NCBI GenBank assembly: GCA_937890595.1
Contig: CALADM010000007.1
Coordinates: forward strand, 98,048 to 162,047
Direction of reading: 5' to 3'
Origin: CAJMNU01 sp905214855
GTDB taxonomy: Bacteria; Bacillota; Clostridia; Lachnospirales; Lachnospiraceae
Length of the DNA stretch: 64,000 bases
Part shown: positions 8,114 to 16,582 of the stretch, in pieces
Layout of the letters: each line of letters begins with the position of its first letter
Numbering within the stretch: the stretch's first letter is position 1
Position numbers and translations under genes: made by a program
Notes under the pieces: model-generated
Seen by the model: the letters and a program-made list of their open reading frames with translations, nothing else
Told to the model about the DNA's origin: nothing
The model's database searches: none

Positions 8114-9565
8114 ATGGTAACAAATGACGCAACGATTCTTCGTGTGAAACATGAGGTTCTTTATGAAGTAGCTAAGATGGCTTTTGAGGGTACATTGGAA
8201 GAGCAGAGAGAGGAACTTCCTTTCAAATTGATCCCAGGACCACAGGCACAATTCCGCTGCTGTATTTACAGAGAGCGTGAGATCATCAGAGAGAGAGTAA
8301 AACTGGCAGAGGGAAAATGTCCTACAGGAAAGAATTCCCGCAATGTTGTACAGGTTATCTCTGCTGCTTGTGAGGGATGTCCGATCGCCCGTTATGTAGT
8401 AACTGATAACTGTCAGAAATGTATGGGAAAAGCATGCCAGAATTCCTGTGCATTTGGAGCAATCTCTATGGGACACGACAGAGCTTATATCGACCCGACA
8501 AAATGTAAGGAGTGCGGTAAGTGTTCTCAGGCATGTCCATATAATGCAATTGCAGATTTAACCCGTCCATGTAAGAAAGTATGTCCTGTTGATGCGATCA
8601 CAATGGATGAAAATGGAATTTGCCAGATCGATGAGAAGAAATGTATCCAGTGTGGCGCTTGTGTACATAGCTGCCCATTTGGTGCGATCGCTTCCAAATC
8701 TTTCATGGTAGATATCATTAACATGATCAAAGCAGGAAAGAAAGTCGTTGCAATGGTAGCTCCGGCAGTGGAAGGACAGTTTGGCGATAAGATCACGATG
8801 TCAAGTATCCGTACAGCATGTAAGAAACTGGGATTTGCTGATATGGTCGAGGTAGGTCTTGGAGGAGATATGACAGCTGCTTATGAGGCAGAAGAGTGGG
8901 CTGAGGCTTATAAACAGGGTAAGAAGATGACAACATCCTGCTGTCCTGCATTTGTAAACATGATCAAACTGCATTTCCCACAGCTTTTGGATAACATGTC
9001 AACAACAGTATCTCCTATGTGTGCGGTTTCCCGTATGATCAAATCTCAAGATCCAGAGGCTGTCACCGTATTTATCGGACCATGTATGGCAAAGAAGAGC
9101 GAAGCTATGGATCTGAACATTGAAGGAAATGCAGATTATGTTATGACTCTGGGAGAATTTAGCGCTATGATGCGTGCAAAAGGTGTAGAATTAGAGCCAG
9201 AAGAAAATGATACACAGGAAGCAAGTATTTATGGAAAGCGTTTTGGAAACGGAGGCGGTGTGACCGCAGCGGTTGTAAAATGTCTGGAAGAGATGGGCGA
9301 AAAGAGCGATGTCAATGTTATGAAGTGCAGCGGCGGAGCAGAGTGTAAGAAAGCACTGCTTCTTCTGAGAGCAGGAAAATTACCGGCAGACTTTATCGAA
9401 GGTATGATCTGTCAGGGAGGATGCGTTGGAGGACCAAGTAAGCATAAAACAGAGCTTGAAGCAAAGAAGGCAAGGGATATTCTGATCGGACAGGCAGACA
9501 AGAGAGGTGTGCATGAGAATCTGGAGAAATATCCAATGGATCAGTTCTCCATGCACAGACATTGA
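8114..9565 (+). CDS. [FeFe] hydrogenase, group B type, with ferredoxin-like domains
   Basis: A 483-residue enzyme. Cys-rich segments at about 86-112 (CEGC, CQKC, CQNSC) and two ferredoxin-like units (CKECGKC..CP at 131-141; CIQCGAC..CP at 177-187) precede the H-cluster domain. That domain has motif 1 TSCCPAF (Cys276, Cys277), motif 2 GPCMAKKSEA (Cys324) and motif 3 MICQGGCVGGP (Cys433, Cys437). This set, including the proton-transfer Cys, fits group B [FeFe] hydrogenases common in gut anaerobes, probably ferredoxin-linked H2 evolution. AGGAGG lies before the ATG. It is the last gene of module 1; a terminator follows at 9673. Confidence 0.9.
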   Translation: MVTNDATILRVKHEVLYEVAKMAFEGTLEEQREELPFKLIPGPQAQFRCCIYREREIIRERVKLAEGKCPTGKNSRNVVQVISAACEGCPIARYVVTDNCQKCMGKACQNSCAFGAISMGHDRAYIDPTKCKECGKCSQACPYNAIADLTRPCKKVCPVDAITMDENGICQIDEKKCIQCGACVHSCPFGAIASKSFMVDIINMIKAGKKVVAMVAPAVEGQFGDKITMSSIRTACKKLGFADMVEVGLGGDMTAAYEAEEWAEAYKQGKKMTTSCCPAFVNMIKLHFPQLLDNMSTTVSPMCAVSRMIKSQDPEAVTVFIGPCMAKKSEAMDLNIEGNADYVMTLGEFSAMMRAKGVELEPEENDTQEASIYGKRFGNGGGVTAAVVKCLEEMGEKSDVNVMKCSGGAECKKALLLLRAGKLPADFIEGMICQGGCVGGPSKHKTELEAKKARDILIGQADKRGVHENLEKYPMDQFSMHRH

Positions 9566-9672
9566 TCTATTGTCTCAATATCTAAAAGATGCTGGGGTAA
9601 ATGATATCCATAAATAAGCTATTGCAATATCGTTTAGTAGGAAAAAGATACTGGATATTGATTTAGAAAAGG

Positions 9673-9716
9673 ACTGCCATGCAGCGGATAAAAAGCCGTT
9701 TGCATGGCAGTTTTTA
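9673..9716 (+). terminator. Rho-independent terminator after hydrogen module 1
   Basis: Arms ACTGCCATGCA (9673-9683) and TGCATGGCAGT (9701-9711) are perfectly complementary and followed by TTTT. About 110 unremarkable bases separate it from the preceding stop. Confidence 0.9.
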
Positions 9717-9733
9717 GTGGAAATTTTGACTCA

Positions 9734-9755
9734 GTTGAGATATACTATACTCAAC
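9734..9755. promoter_or_regulatory. Palindrome upstream of xpaC-telA
   Basis: GTTGAG and CTCAAC flank ATATACTATA, which contains a possible -10 (TATACT). It lies about 100 bases before the xpaC-like start and could be an operator-promoter. Nothing else is apparent between the terminator and 9852. Confidence 0.3.
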
Positions 9756-9851
9756 GCAGCATGATAGAAAAATAAAACAAGCGTATCCTTTCAATGGCAA
9801 CATGAATATAGGGCAACATGTGGATAACAGCAGCAGGATGGGAGTGAAAAA

Positions 9852-11180
9852 ATGTCAGAAAAAGACTTAAATGAAATTGGAGAGCGTATTTCCAGAGATT
9901 TGAAAGAAGCTTTGGACAGTATGGACTTTAGTAAATTGAATGAAACTGTGACAGAGACTGTAAATGTGGCTTTGAAGGAAGCGAAGGAAAGCACAAGAAA
10001 GGCAGCAGAAGAGGCGAAAGAGACGACAAAAAGGGCAGTAGAAGAAGTCAAGGAGAATATACAAAGCACAGTTTACAGACAGGGAGCAGTACATATGAAT
10101 GAAGGACCGACTCCTCAGAGAAGTAAGATGACACAGAAGGTTGTGGTGGAAAATCCATCTCAAAGAAATAATATCACACAGGTAGAAAAAAATCAGATAG
10201 AGAAAAGCAAGGTAAAATCTCCTGATGCTAAAAAGAAAAAGTTGAAAATCCGTCCACAAGGGAATGTTGCAGGAGTTTTATGTACCACTTTTGGAAGCAT
10301 TGGATTATTTTTTGGTATTACATTTTGGATGCTGGCATCTTTGGCAGGAGCTTTTGCGACAACAGAATGGGCTGCCATAACAACCTCGCTGTCATGGGTA
10401 TTTTTATTACTGTCGGTTGGATTTGGGGTTCTTTTGGGTGTTGGAATCCATTATGTTGCGAAAAACAGACGTTTAAAACGATATGCGTGGGCATGTCGTG
10501 GAAAAGAGTATATCAGCATAGAGGATCTTGCAAGAGCCAGTGGCAAAAAGAAAGATTATGTTGTGAAAGATATCAAAAAGATGCTAGAAGTCGGAATGCT
10601 TCCTGAAAGTCATATGGATGATAAGAATACATGCCTGATTTTTACAAAGGAAGCATATCAGCAGTATCTGGAGGCAAAAAAAGCATATGAACTGCGTCAG
10701 GAAGAAGAAAAGCGCATTGCCATGCAGAAAGAAGAGGAAAATAAGATCTTAGAATCTTCTGATGGATTGCGTGCTGTTGTAGAGCGGGGCAATGAATTCC
10801 TGAAAAAGATCCAACAGGCAAATGATAAGATTCCTGGGGCAGAGATCTCCGAAAAGATCAACAGATTAGAGAGTATTGTCCGTCAGATCTTAAAAGCAAT
10901 AAAGGAAAATCCAGAAGAAGTAAAAGAGATGGATAAGTTTATGGAGTACTATCTTCCAACAACGGTAAAACTGTTAGAGGCATACCAGAAATTTGACCAG
11001 ATCTCTTTACCTGGGGAGAATGTGATCTCTGCAAAGAGAGAAATCGAGAAAACATTGGATACAATCGAGAAAGCCTTTGCCGGACTTTTGGATGACCTGT
11101 ATCAGAATGCAGCTTTTGACGCAGAAGCGGATGCTGCGGTGTTAAAAACCATGCTGGAACAGGAAGGGTTGATGAGTTAG
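9852..11180 (+). CDS. xpaC: XpaC-like membrane protein (5-bromo-4-chloroindolyl phosphate hydrolysis family)
   Basis: A 442-residue protein. It begins with an amphipathic helical region (1-75), then a low-complexity linker. Two or more membrane segments lie between about 139 and 203. A cytoplasmic C-terminal part follows, starting with a short helix-turn-helix-like segment (about 215-255) and continuing as coiled coil rich in Glu and Lys. The layout and the immediate telA-like neighbour (26 bases) are those of the XpaC-TelA pair found in many Firmicutes. The XpaC name comes from a phenotype in Bacillus; the biochemical role is unknown. GGAGTG lies before the ATG. Confidence 0.8.
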   Translation: MSEKDLNEIGERISRDLKEALDSMDFSKLNETVTETVNVALKEAKESTRKAAEEAKETTKRAVEEVKENIQSTVYRQGAVHMNEGPTPQRSKMTQKVVVENPSQRNNITQVEKNQIEKSKVKSPDAKKKKLKIRPQGNVAGVLCTTFGSIGLFFGITFWMLASLAGAFATTEWAAITTSLSWVFLLLSVGFGVLLGVGIHYVAKNRRLKRYAWACRGKEYISIEDLARASGKKKDYVVKDIKKMLEVGMLPESHMDDKNTCLIFTKEAYQQYLEAKKAYELRQEEEKRIAMQKEEENKILESSDGLRAVVERGNEFLKKIQQANDKIPGAEISEKINRLESIVRQILKAIKENPEEVKEMDKFMEYYLPTTVKLLEAYQKFDQISLPGENVISAKREIEKTLDTIEKAFAGLLDDLYQNAAFDAEADAAVLKTMLEQEGLMS

Positions 11181-11206
11181 AGAGACGATGAAAGGAGAGG
11201 AAGACA

Positions 11207-12550
11207 ATGGGAAATGGATTGGATGAGATGGAAGCAATGTTAAAGGAGGCACAGAGCCTGACATTGGATTTAAACCCTGAGCCGCCTAAACCGGCAGAGC
11301 AGGAAAACGAGGTTTTGCAAGAAAAAAGGAAAAGTGAAGCGGATTCTTATGTGATGGAACAGGCTCTTCAGACAGAGATCCCAAATCCTGTTGAAACAAA
11401 AATCCAGATGGAATTAGAGCCAAAAACCGAGGTTGAGACACCAGCAATGACACAGGAAGAAATTGAGCAGAAGAAGCAATTGGAAGCTGTGTTACATGCA
11501 AGGAGAGAATTGGAAACTTTGGAAGCTGTTCTTTCAGAGGCAGAACAGAAACAAGTACATGATTTTGCAGCCAAGATCGATCTTAGCAACAGCAATATGG
11601 TGTTGCAGTATGGTGTGGGAGCACAGAAGAAGATCGCAGATTTTTCTGAGACTGCTTTGGAAAATGTCCGTACAAAAGATTTAGGTGAGATTGGAGATAT
11701 GCTGGGCGAGGTTGTGAGCCAGCTCAAGACGATAGATGAGGAAGAAGAGGAAAAAGGATTTTTTGGCTTCCTAAAGAAAAATACACGCAAGTTAAGCGAT
11801 ATGAAAGCAAAATACGAGAAGGCAGAAGTGAATGTCAATCGTATCTGCAAGGCACTTGAGGGACATCAGATCACACTTTTAAAAGATGCAGCACTTTTGG
11901 ATAAGATGTATAAACTGAATACAATCTATTTTAAAGAACTCACGATGTATATTCTGGCTGGAAAACGAAAACTTTTGGATGCGAGGGAAAAAGAGATACC
12001 AGCACTCTTAGAAAGAGCAAAACAGACAGGATTTGCAGAGGATGCACAGAGAGTGAACGATATGAATAATCTGTGCCAGCGTTTTGAAAAAAAGTTGTAT
12101 GATCTGGAGTTGACCAGACAGGTATCTTTGCAGATGGCACCTCAGATTCGTATGATCCAGAATAATGACACTACCATGGCAGAAAAGATACAGTCTACAA
12201 TCGTCAATACCATTCCACTTTGGAAGAGTCAGATGGTTTTAGCAGTGGGATTGGAACATTCTACACAGGCAGCAAAGGCGCAGCGTCAGGTTTCTGATAT
12301 GACCAATGAACTTCTGAAAAAGAATGCAGCAACGCTAAAAATGGCAACTGTGGAGACCGCAAAAGAATCTGAGAGAGGAATCATTGATATTGAAACCTTG
12401 AAGGCGACAAATGCCAGCCTGATCTCTACTTTGGATGAGGTGGTCAAGATTCAGGAAGATGGAAGAGCAAAACGTCAGGCAGCAGAGGCAGAACTTGCAA
12501 GAATGGAGAATGATCTGAAGAATAAGATGCTTGAGATGAGCAGAAGATAA
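11207..12550 (+). CDS. telA: TelA-family protein (toxic anion resistance)
   Basis: A 447-residue soluble, almost entirely helical protein. The N-terminal about 90 residues are Glu/Pro-rich and disordered; the TelA domain covers about 110-440, including the characteristic GFFGFLKK segment near 184 and QMAPQIRMIQ near 308. Family members are linked to tellurite and other oxyanion or cell-envelope stress resistance, but the mechanism is not known. It is cotranscribed with the xpaC-like gene and ends at a strong bidirectional terminator. No true tellurite genes (terD, terC) are present, so a general stress role is as likely as tellurite resistance. Confidence 0.85.
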   Translation: MGNGLDEMEAMLKEAQSLTLDLNPEPPKPAEQENEVLQEKRKSEADSYVMEQALQTEIPNPVETKIQMELEPKTEVETPAMTQEEIEQKKQLEAVLHARRELETLEAVLSEAEQKQVHDFAAKIDLSNSNMVLQYGVGAQKKIADFSETALENVRTKDLGEIGDMLGEVVSQLKTIDEEEEEKGFFGFLKKNTRKLSDMKAKYEKAEVNVNRICKALEGHQITLLKDAALLDKMYKLNTIYFKELTMYILAGKRKLLDAREKEIPALLERAKQTGFAEDAQRVNDMNNLCQRFEKKLYDLELTRQVSLQMAPQIRMIQNNDTTMAEKIQSTIVNTIPLWKSQMVLAVGLEHSTQAAKAQRQVSDMTNELLKKNAATLKMATVETAKESERGIIDIETLKATNASLISTLDEVVKIQEDGRAKRQAAEAELARMENDLKNKMLEMSRR

Positions 12551-12588
12551 TATCATATAGAAAATATCACATAGAATGCAAAACAAAA

Positions 12589-12638
12589 ACAGCGGGAAGT
12601 CTTAAAGGAGGGGGAGACTTTCCGCTGTCTTTGTTTTC
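12589..12638. terminator. Bidirectional terminator between telA and the small minus-strand transcript
   Basis: A 14-bp stem ACAGCGGGAAGTCT / AGACTTTCCGCTGT with one mismatch, a T-rich tail on the right, and an A-rich run (AAACAAAAAC) on the left that gives a T-tail on the minus strand. Confidence 0.85.
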
Positions 12639-12720
12639 CTGATCTTAGATCAGATTCTTTACTGGGGATGTAAAGAAATAAGTGGGGATTTTTGACCGTT
12701 TCTATTCAAACAGATCCAAT

Positions 12721-12770
12721 TTGGCAGCATAGCCAATCTTCTCAATTAGAACTGAGAAGTTACCTGCCAA
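12721..12770 (-). ncRNA. Two-tier RNA hairpin overlapping the 3' end of a 30-codon ORF
   Basis: Outer arms CTGCCAA/TTGGCAG (12764-12770 with 12721-12727) enclose inner arms CTTCTCA/TGAGAAG (12738-12744 with 12753-12759). On the minus-strand transcript the stop codon of the small ORF lies in the inner loop. No T-run follows, so it is not a simple terminator; it may be a stable 3' structure or regulatory RNA element. Confidence 0.45.
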
Positions 12771-12838
12771 GCCTCGATTTCATCAAGTGTTTTGTTCTTA
12801 ACCACCCAGTTGTTTAAAATCCAGTTTAATACTTTCAT
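12746..12838 (-). CDS. 30-residue small protein under a CcpA-type promoter
   Basis: ATG at 12838 has AAAAGGAG eight bases upstream, as good as any site in the window. It opens a 30-codon frame beginning MKVLNWILNNWVVKNKT and ending QVTSQF. The product has three Trp residues, a hydrophobic amphipathic start and a polar end, with no signal peptide. It has its own promoter (12953-12980) with a perfect catabolite-responsive element just downstream, and its mRNA would end at the bidirectional terminator at 12589-12638, giving an RNA of about 350 nt. I do not recognise the family; peptide signal, leader peptide or dual-function RNA are all possible. Confidence 0.55.
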   Translation of the reverse strand: MKVLNWILNNWVVKNKTLDEIEAWQVTSQF

Positions 12839-12922
12839 AATGTCAACTCCTTTTCAACTAGAATTTTGTTTTTGGGTACAAAGAATAAGATAGTTTCATC
12901 TTTCTATATCTTATCCATAAAA

Positions 12923-12936
12923 TGAAAGCGCTTACA
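12923..12936. promoter_or_regulatory. CcpA catabolite-responsive element (cre)
   Basis: TGAAAGCGCTTACA on the plus strand (TGTAAGCGCTTTCA on the minus) fits the cre consensus TGWAANCGNTNWCA at every position. It lies about 10-24 bases downstream of the predicted start site of the minus-strand small transcript, a position where CcpA blocks transcription. Confidence 0.75.
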
Positions 12937-12952
12937 ACTTTCATGATTCTAT

Positions 12953-12980
12953 ATTATATGGATTTTTTGAAAGGAATCAA
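12953..12980 (-). promoter_or_regulatory. Promoter of the small CcpA-controlled transcript
   Basis: On the minus strand: TTGATT (12980-12975), 16-bp spacer, TATAAT (12958-12953). Predicted transcription start near 12946. From here to 13241 I see only AT-rich sequence. Confidence 0.65.
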
Positions 12981-13241
12981 GCGGTGGATTTCATAATATT
13001 TTGCTTTTGAGAATAGAAAAAAACGACATATTGCATAAAAACAAAAACAGTGTTTGTACAAAATGTATAAAGGTAAGAGAAGAGAAATCAGATAATTTTT
13101 GATAATACTAAGAAAATTAAAAGAAAAATAATATATAAATCTAATTGTTTTAAAATAGTACAGAGATAGAAAAAATTATGGTTAAAATAATGTAGTATTT
13201 AAGAAGGAGGAAGGGGAAGTAGGAGAATAAGGGAAAATAGA

Positions 13242-13270
13242 TTGAAAAACATAGAAAAACATTATAAAAT
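13242..13270 (+). promoter_or_regulatory. Promoter of the TIR-domain gene
   Basis: TTGAAA (13242-13247), 17-bp spacer, TAAAAT (13265-13270), about 40 bases before the chosen start at 13309. Confidence 0.5.
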
Positions 13271-13308
13271 ACTAGATAAGATTCTATATGATAAGGGGTG
13301 GAAAAGAT

Positions 13309-14715
13309 ATGTTGACTGCGAAAGAGAAAGAGGAACGTGAAAAGCTGATCAAAGATTTGGGAATTCGGTATACTACAGACGATAAACAAGAGCCATATAT
13401 ATTTGTCAGTTATAAAAGTGATGACTGGCGTGAAGTGATGGGGGAAATCATCCATCCATTACAGAAGAGATATGGGTTAAGGGTGTATTATGATCAGGCA
13501 TTTGATTATGAATCCAATGATGAATGGATCAAACAGATGGAAGATAATATGGCAAGCATATATTGTCAGGGAGTTCTCTGTTTTATCAGTGAAAAATATA
13601 TTTCCAGTTATGCTACATTATTGGAAGTATTATTTAGCCATACAAAAAAAGTATTAGATTATCGTGATAATGTTCTTCCTTTGATTCAGGTATTTTTACC
13701 ATCTTGTAATACGGGAGATATGAAAGAACTGAGAAAGAATGTTTTGAAGCAGCCAAAGAGAAGTCTGAGTTTAAAGACCAATGAGGTGAAGGCATATAAA
13801 GATATACTAAACGATATTTTACGTAACAAGACTGTATCGGATGTGTGGTCAGAGCGTGTAAGGGGGCTTCTTGAAACTTCGGATAATGCATTGACAAATC
13901 GTGATGTGGCAAGTGCATTTGCAGAGCTTTTGGATGGACAGGCAATTGAAAAGTATGGTGATAATCAGGATCAGTTTTTGGAAAAGATCAAAGGGACAAT
14001 TGCCAGTTTGGTGACAGTAAAAGATCCTTCTGAGAGCAATGTCTTTGATGAGAAATTAAAACAGACCATTATGGAAGAACAGGCGCATAAAAAAGCAGCA
14101 AGTACGCAAGTACTTCAACCAGAAGAAGAGAAAAAGACACTTGAGCAGAGTGGTGTTGTGGAAGAAAACAAGAAATTAGTTTCAGTGGAAGAGAAACCGC
14201 AACCAGTATCCATACCAGAAAAACAGATGGAATGTGTCAATCAGGAATGGTATCCAACATCAGAAATGACGCTGGAAGAGGTAGAACATGCACTGTTAGA
14301 TGTCAATAATTGTAAGTATTTAAGAATGGTTCGTGAGCAGAAAAACGGCTATCAAAAGTATATGTTTGATTATGTTATGGCTGCTGTGTTGAGAGGTTGT
14401 GACCATAAGGCAGAACCGTTTTCTGCGAGATGGAATTATTTCAGAGTGGTTGTCAGCAAGGATATCAATTTGGATGAGAAGGCAGTCAGTGCGAGTCAGT
14501 TTACTTGGAGCAGCAATGCAAGGAAAGCAGTGAATATAGAAAAAACCGGAAAACTTGGAGCAAATAGTGAATATTTCAGAAATCTTTCGGGAAGTATGAC
14601 ATTGGGAGAATTGCGATCTAAGTTTGCAGAGGCAGAAGATGAGGCATTAAGGACAAAAGACAACAAATCCGCAGATGCCGTATTTGCAGCGCTGTTTACA
14701 AAGATATCGGTTTGA
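13309..14715 (+). CDS. TIR-domain protein
   Basis: A 468-residue protein. Residues about 28-140 form a TIR domain: it opens with FVSYKSDDW (32-40) and has ISEKYISSYATLLEV (93-107). There Glu106 aligns with the catalytic Glu of NADase-active TIR domains, although the usual Trp-Cys before it is replaced. A long helical, charged middle follows (about 150-330), then a C-terminal domain of about 140 residues (from MTLEEVEHALL) that I do not recognise. AAGGGGTGG lies before ATG 13309; the in-frame ATG at 13288 lacks a site. Bacterial TIR proteins act in phage defence or NAD hydrolysis; no sensor partner is adjacent, so the role is open. Confidence 0.82.
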   Translation: MLTAKEKEEREKLIKDLGIRYTTDDKQEPYIFVSYKSDDWREVMGEIIHPLQKRYGLRVYYDQAFDYESNDEWIKQMEDNMASIYCQGVLCFISEKYISSYATLLEVLFSHTKKVLDYRDNVLPLIQVFLPSCNTGDMKELRKNVLKQPKRSLSLKTNEVKAYKDILNDILRNKTVSDVWSERVRGLLETSDNALTNRDVASAFAELLDGQAIEKYGDNQDQFLEKIKGTIASLVTVKDPSESNVFDEKLKQTIMEEQAHKKAASTQVLQPEEEKKTLEQSGVVEENKKLVSVEEKPQPVSIPEKQMECVNQEWYPTSEMTLEEVEHALLDVNNCKYLRMVREQKNGYQKYMFDYVMAAVLRGCDHKAEPFSARWNYFRVVVSKDINLDEKAVSASQFTWSSNARKAVNIEKTGKLGANSEYFRNLSGSMTLGELRSKFAEAEDEALRTKDNKSADAVFAALFTKISV

Positions 14716-14801
14716 CAGAAGATAAGACCAAGTAATATAACATACTATGGATTTTGATACCAAGAGTGGAAGCAGGTATCAACAAGATATATAGATAGAG
14801 A

Positions 14802-14845
14802 AAAGGCGATATACAACTAAAATGGGCTGTATATCGCCTTTAACA
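14802..14845. terminator. Bidirectional terminator between the TIR gene and the purF-like gene
   Basis: Perfect 14-bp arms AAAGGCGATATACA (14802-14815) and TGTATATCGCCTTT (14828-14841) between convergent genes. Confidence 0.85.
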
Positions 14846-14859
14846 TATTTTTTACCTTT

Positions 14860-16329
14860 TTATTTGTTCTTTTTTTCACCACATCCAGAGCAATGACCAG
14901 AACATTTGCCTCCCTTACCATTCCAACAGTAAGTGCAGAGCTTGTCAGCCGGCAAGCCGATAGAAGCAATCAAATCATCTAAACGATGGAAACGAAGTGT
15001 TGTAAAGTTCAGTTTTTTGCGGATCTCTTCTACCATTTCTTTATAATTCTGACTGTCAGGATTTGCGTAATCTGCCAGAAGCTCATCTGACACATTTTCT
15101 CCCTCACGATCACGGATGATACGTCTGGTGATCAGATCCAGTTCGGATTTAGAACGGGAGAAGTTCAGGAATGGGCATCCAAACAACAGCGGCGGGCAGG
15201 CAGGACGGATATGAACTTCCTTTGCACCACTATTGTATAAGAATTCCGTTGTCTCTCCAAGCTGTGTGCCTCGTACAATGGAGTCGTCGATCAAAAGAAG
15301 GCTGCGGTCATGGATCAGATCATCCACAGGGATCAGTTTCATTTTTGCGATCAGATTTCTCTGGGACTGGTCACTTGGCATAAAGGAACGTGGCCAAGTT
15401 GGTGTGTATTTAATGAAAGGACGTGCAAATGGGATACCGGAAGCGTTGGCATATCCTACGGCATGGGCAATACCAGAATCCGGAACACCTGCTACAATAT
15501 CTGCTTTTACAGAATCTGGATCGGATATATCACGCTTTGCAAGCATTTCACCACATCTATAACGCATCATCTCTACACTGATCCCCTCATAGCTGGAGGT
15601 AGGATAGCCGTAGTAAACCCAAAGGAAAGAACAGATCTGCATCTGCTCCTCCGGTTTTTTGAGCTGTTCCATGCCATCTGCGGTAACGGAGACAATCTCT
15701 CCCGGTCCTAATTCATAATAATCGTGATAGCCAAGATTGACATAGGCAAAACTCTCAAAAGAGACACAGAAAGCATCATCTTTTTGACCAATGACAAGAG
15801 GAGTGCGTCCCATACGGTCACGAGAAGCGATCAAGCGATCCTTTGTCATTAAAAGAATTGTCATAGAGCCTTCAATCACTTTCTGGGCAAAAGCAAGTCC
15901 TTCTTCAAAAGAACTGTTTTGATCGATCAGAGCTGCAACCAGTTCGGTTGAATTGACCTGACCACCACTCATTTCCAAGAAGTGAGTATGTCCTTTTTCA
16001 TAAGCCAGTTTTAAGAGTTCATTCATGTTATTGATCTTGCCAACGGTTGTGATAGCATAGCTGCCAAGATGGGACTGAACTAAGAGTGGCTGTGGTTCAT
16101 TGTCAGAAATACAGCCAATTCCGATATTTCCCTCTAATTCCGTCACATCTCTGTCAAATTTAGTACGGAACGGGGAGTTTTCAATATTATGGATACTGCG
16201 ATTAAAACCATCTGGTCCATACACAGCCATACCGCCGCGGCGGGTTCCAAGATGAGAATGATAGTCAATGCCAAAAAACAAATCTAATGTACAGCTTTTT
16301 TTTGATACAACGCCAAAAATACCACCCAT
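14860..16329 (-). CDS. Amidophosphoribosyltransferase-like protein lacking the N-terminal Cys nucleophile
   Basis: A 489-residue PurF homologue. PurF makes phosphoribosylamine from PRPP and glutamine; its glutaminase needs Cys directly after the initiator Met. Here the mature start is MGGIFGVVS, with Gly in that place. The start is firm: AAAAGGAG lies ten bases before this ATG, and an upstream GTG abuts the site too closely. The PRPP-binding loop LLIDDSIVRGT is kept. Cys residues matching the Bacillus [4Fe-4S] ligands also appear kept (QICSFLW, LLFGCPF, CTYCWNGKGG). The C-terminus adds a Cys-rich tail. It is therefore not a normal glutamine-dependent PurF; it may be ammonia-dependent, regulatory, or have another role. 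Confidence 0.85.
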   Translation of the reverse strand: MGGIFGVVSKKSCTLDLFFGIDYHSHLGTRRGGMAVYGPDGFNRSIHNIENSPFRTKFDRDVTELEGNIGIGCISDNEPQPLLVQSHLGSYAITTVGKINNMNELLKLAYEKGHTHFLEMSGGQVNSTELVAALIDQNSSFEEGLAFAQKVIEGSMTILLMTKDRLIASRDRMGRTPLVIGQKDDAFCVSFESFAYVNLGYHDYYELGPGEIVSVTADGMEQLKKPEEQMQICSFLWVYYGYPTSSYEGISVEMMRYRCGEMLAKRDISDPDSVKADIVAGVPDSGIAHAVGYANASGIPFARPFIKYTPTWPRSFMPSDQSQRNLIAKMKLIPVDDLIHDRSLLLIDDSIVRGTQLGETTEFLYNSGAKEVHIRPACPPLLFGCPFLNFSRSKSELDLITRRIIRDREGENVSDELLADYANPDSQNYKEMVEEIRKKLNFTTLRFHRLDDLIASIGLPADKLCTYCWNGKGGKCSGHCSGCGEKKNK

Positions 16330-16470
16330 ATGTTTAGACACTCCTTTTATTCGTGTGAAATTAAATGGTTATTAGAATAAATAAAATATCAATTCTATAG
16401 TACCATATATTAGCAGAACGGGACAATAGAAAATATATATTAAATTTTCTTATGAAAAGGAGGCAGATTT

Positions 16471-16578
16471 GTGGAAAATAGATTCCGATTAAAAGATCTT
16501 CCATCCAAAAGAAACTGGTATGTGAAAAAAGTAGAGGAAGTACTGGATCATGGACAAGGTAAAACTGTGGTTTGGTAA
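16471..16578 (+). CDS. Possible 35-residue small protein (GTG start)
   Basis: GTG at 16471 has AAAAGGAGG seven bases upstream and opens a 35-codon frame beginning MENRFRLKDLPSKRNWYVKK and ending GKTVVW. It is strongly basic, with no membrane segment or Cys. It lies alone between the purF-like gene and the hydA terminus, with its own terminator at 16583-16635, so it looks like an independent unit. No family recognised. Confidence 0.45.
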   Translation: MENRFRLKDLPSKRNWYVKKVEEVLDHGQGKTVVW

Positions 16579-16582
16579 AAAG

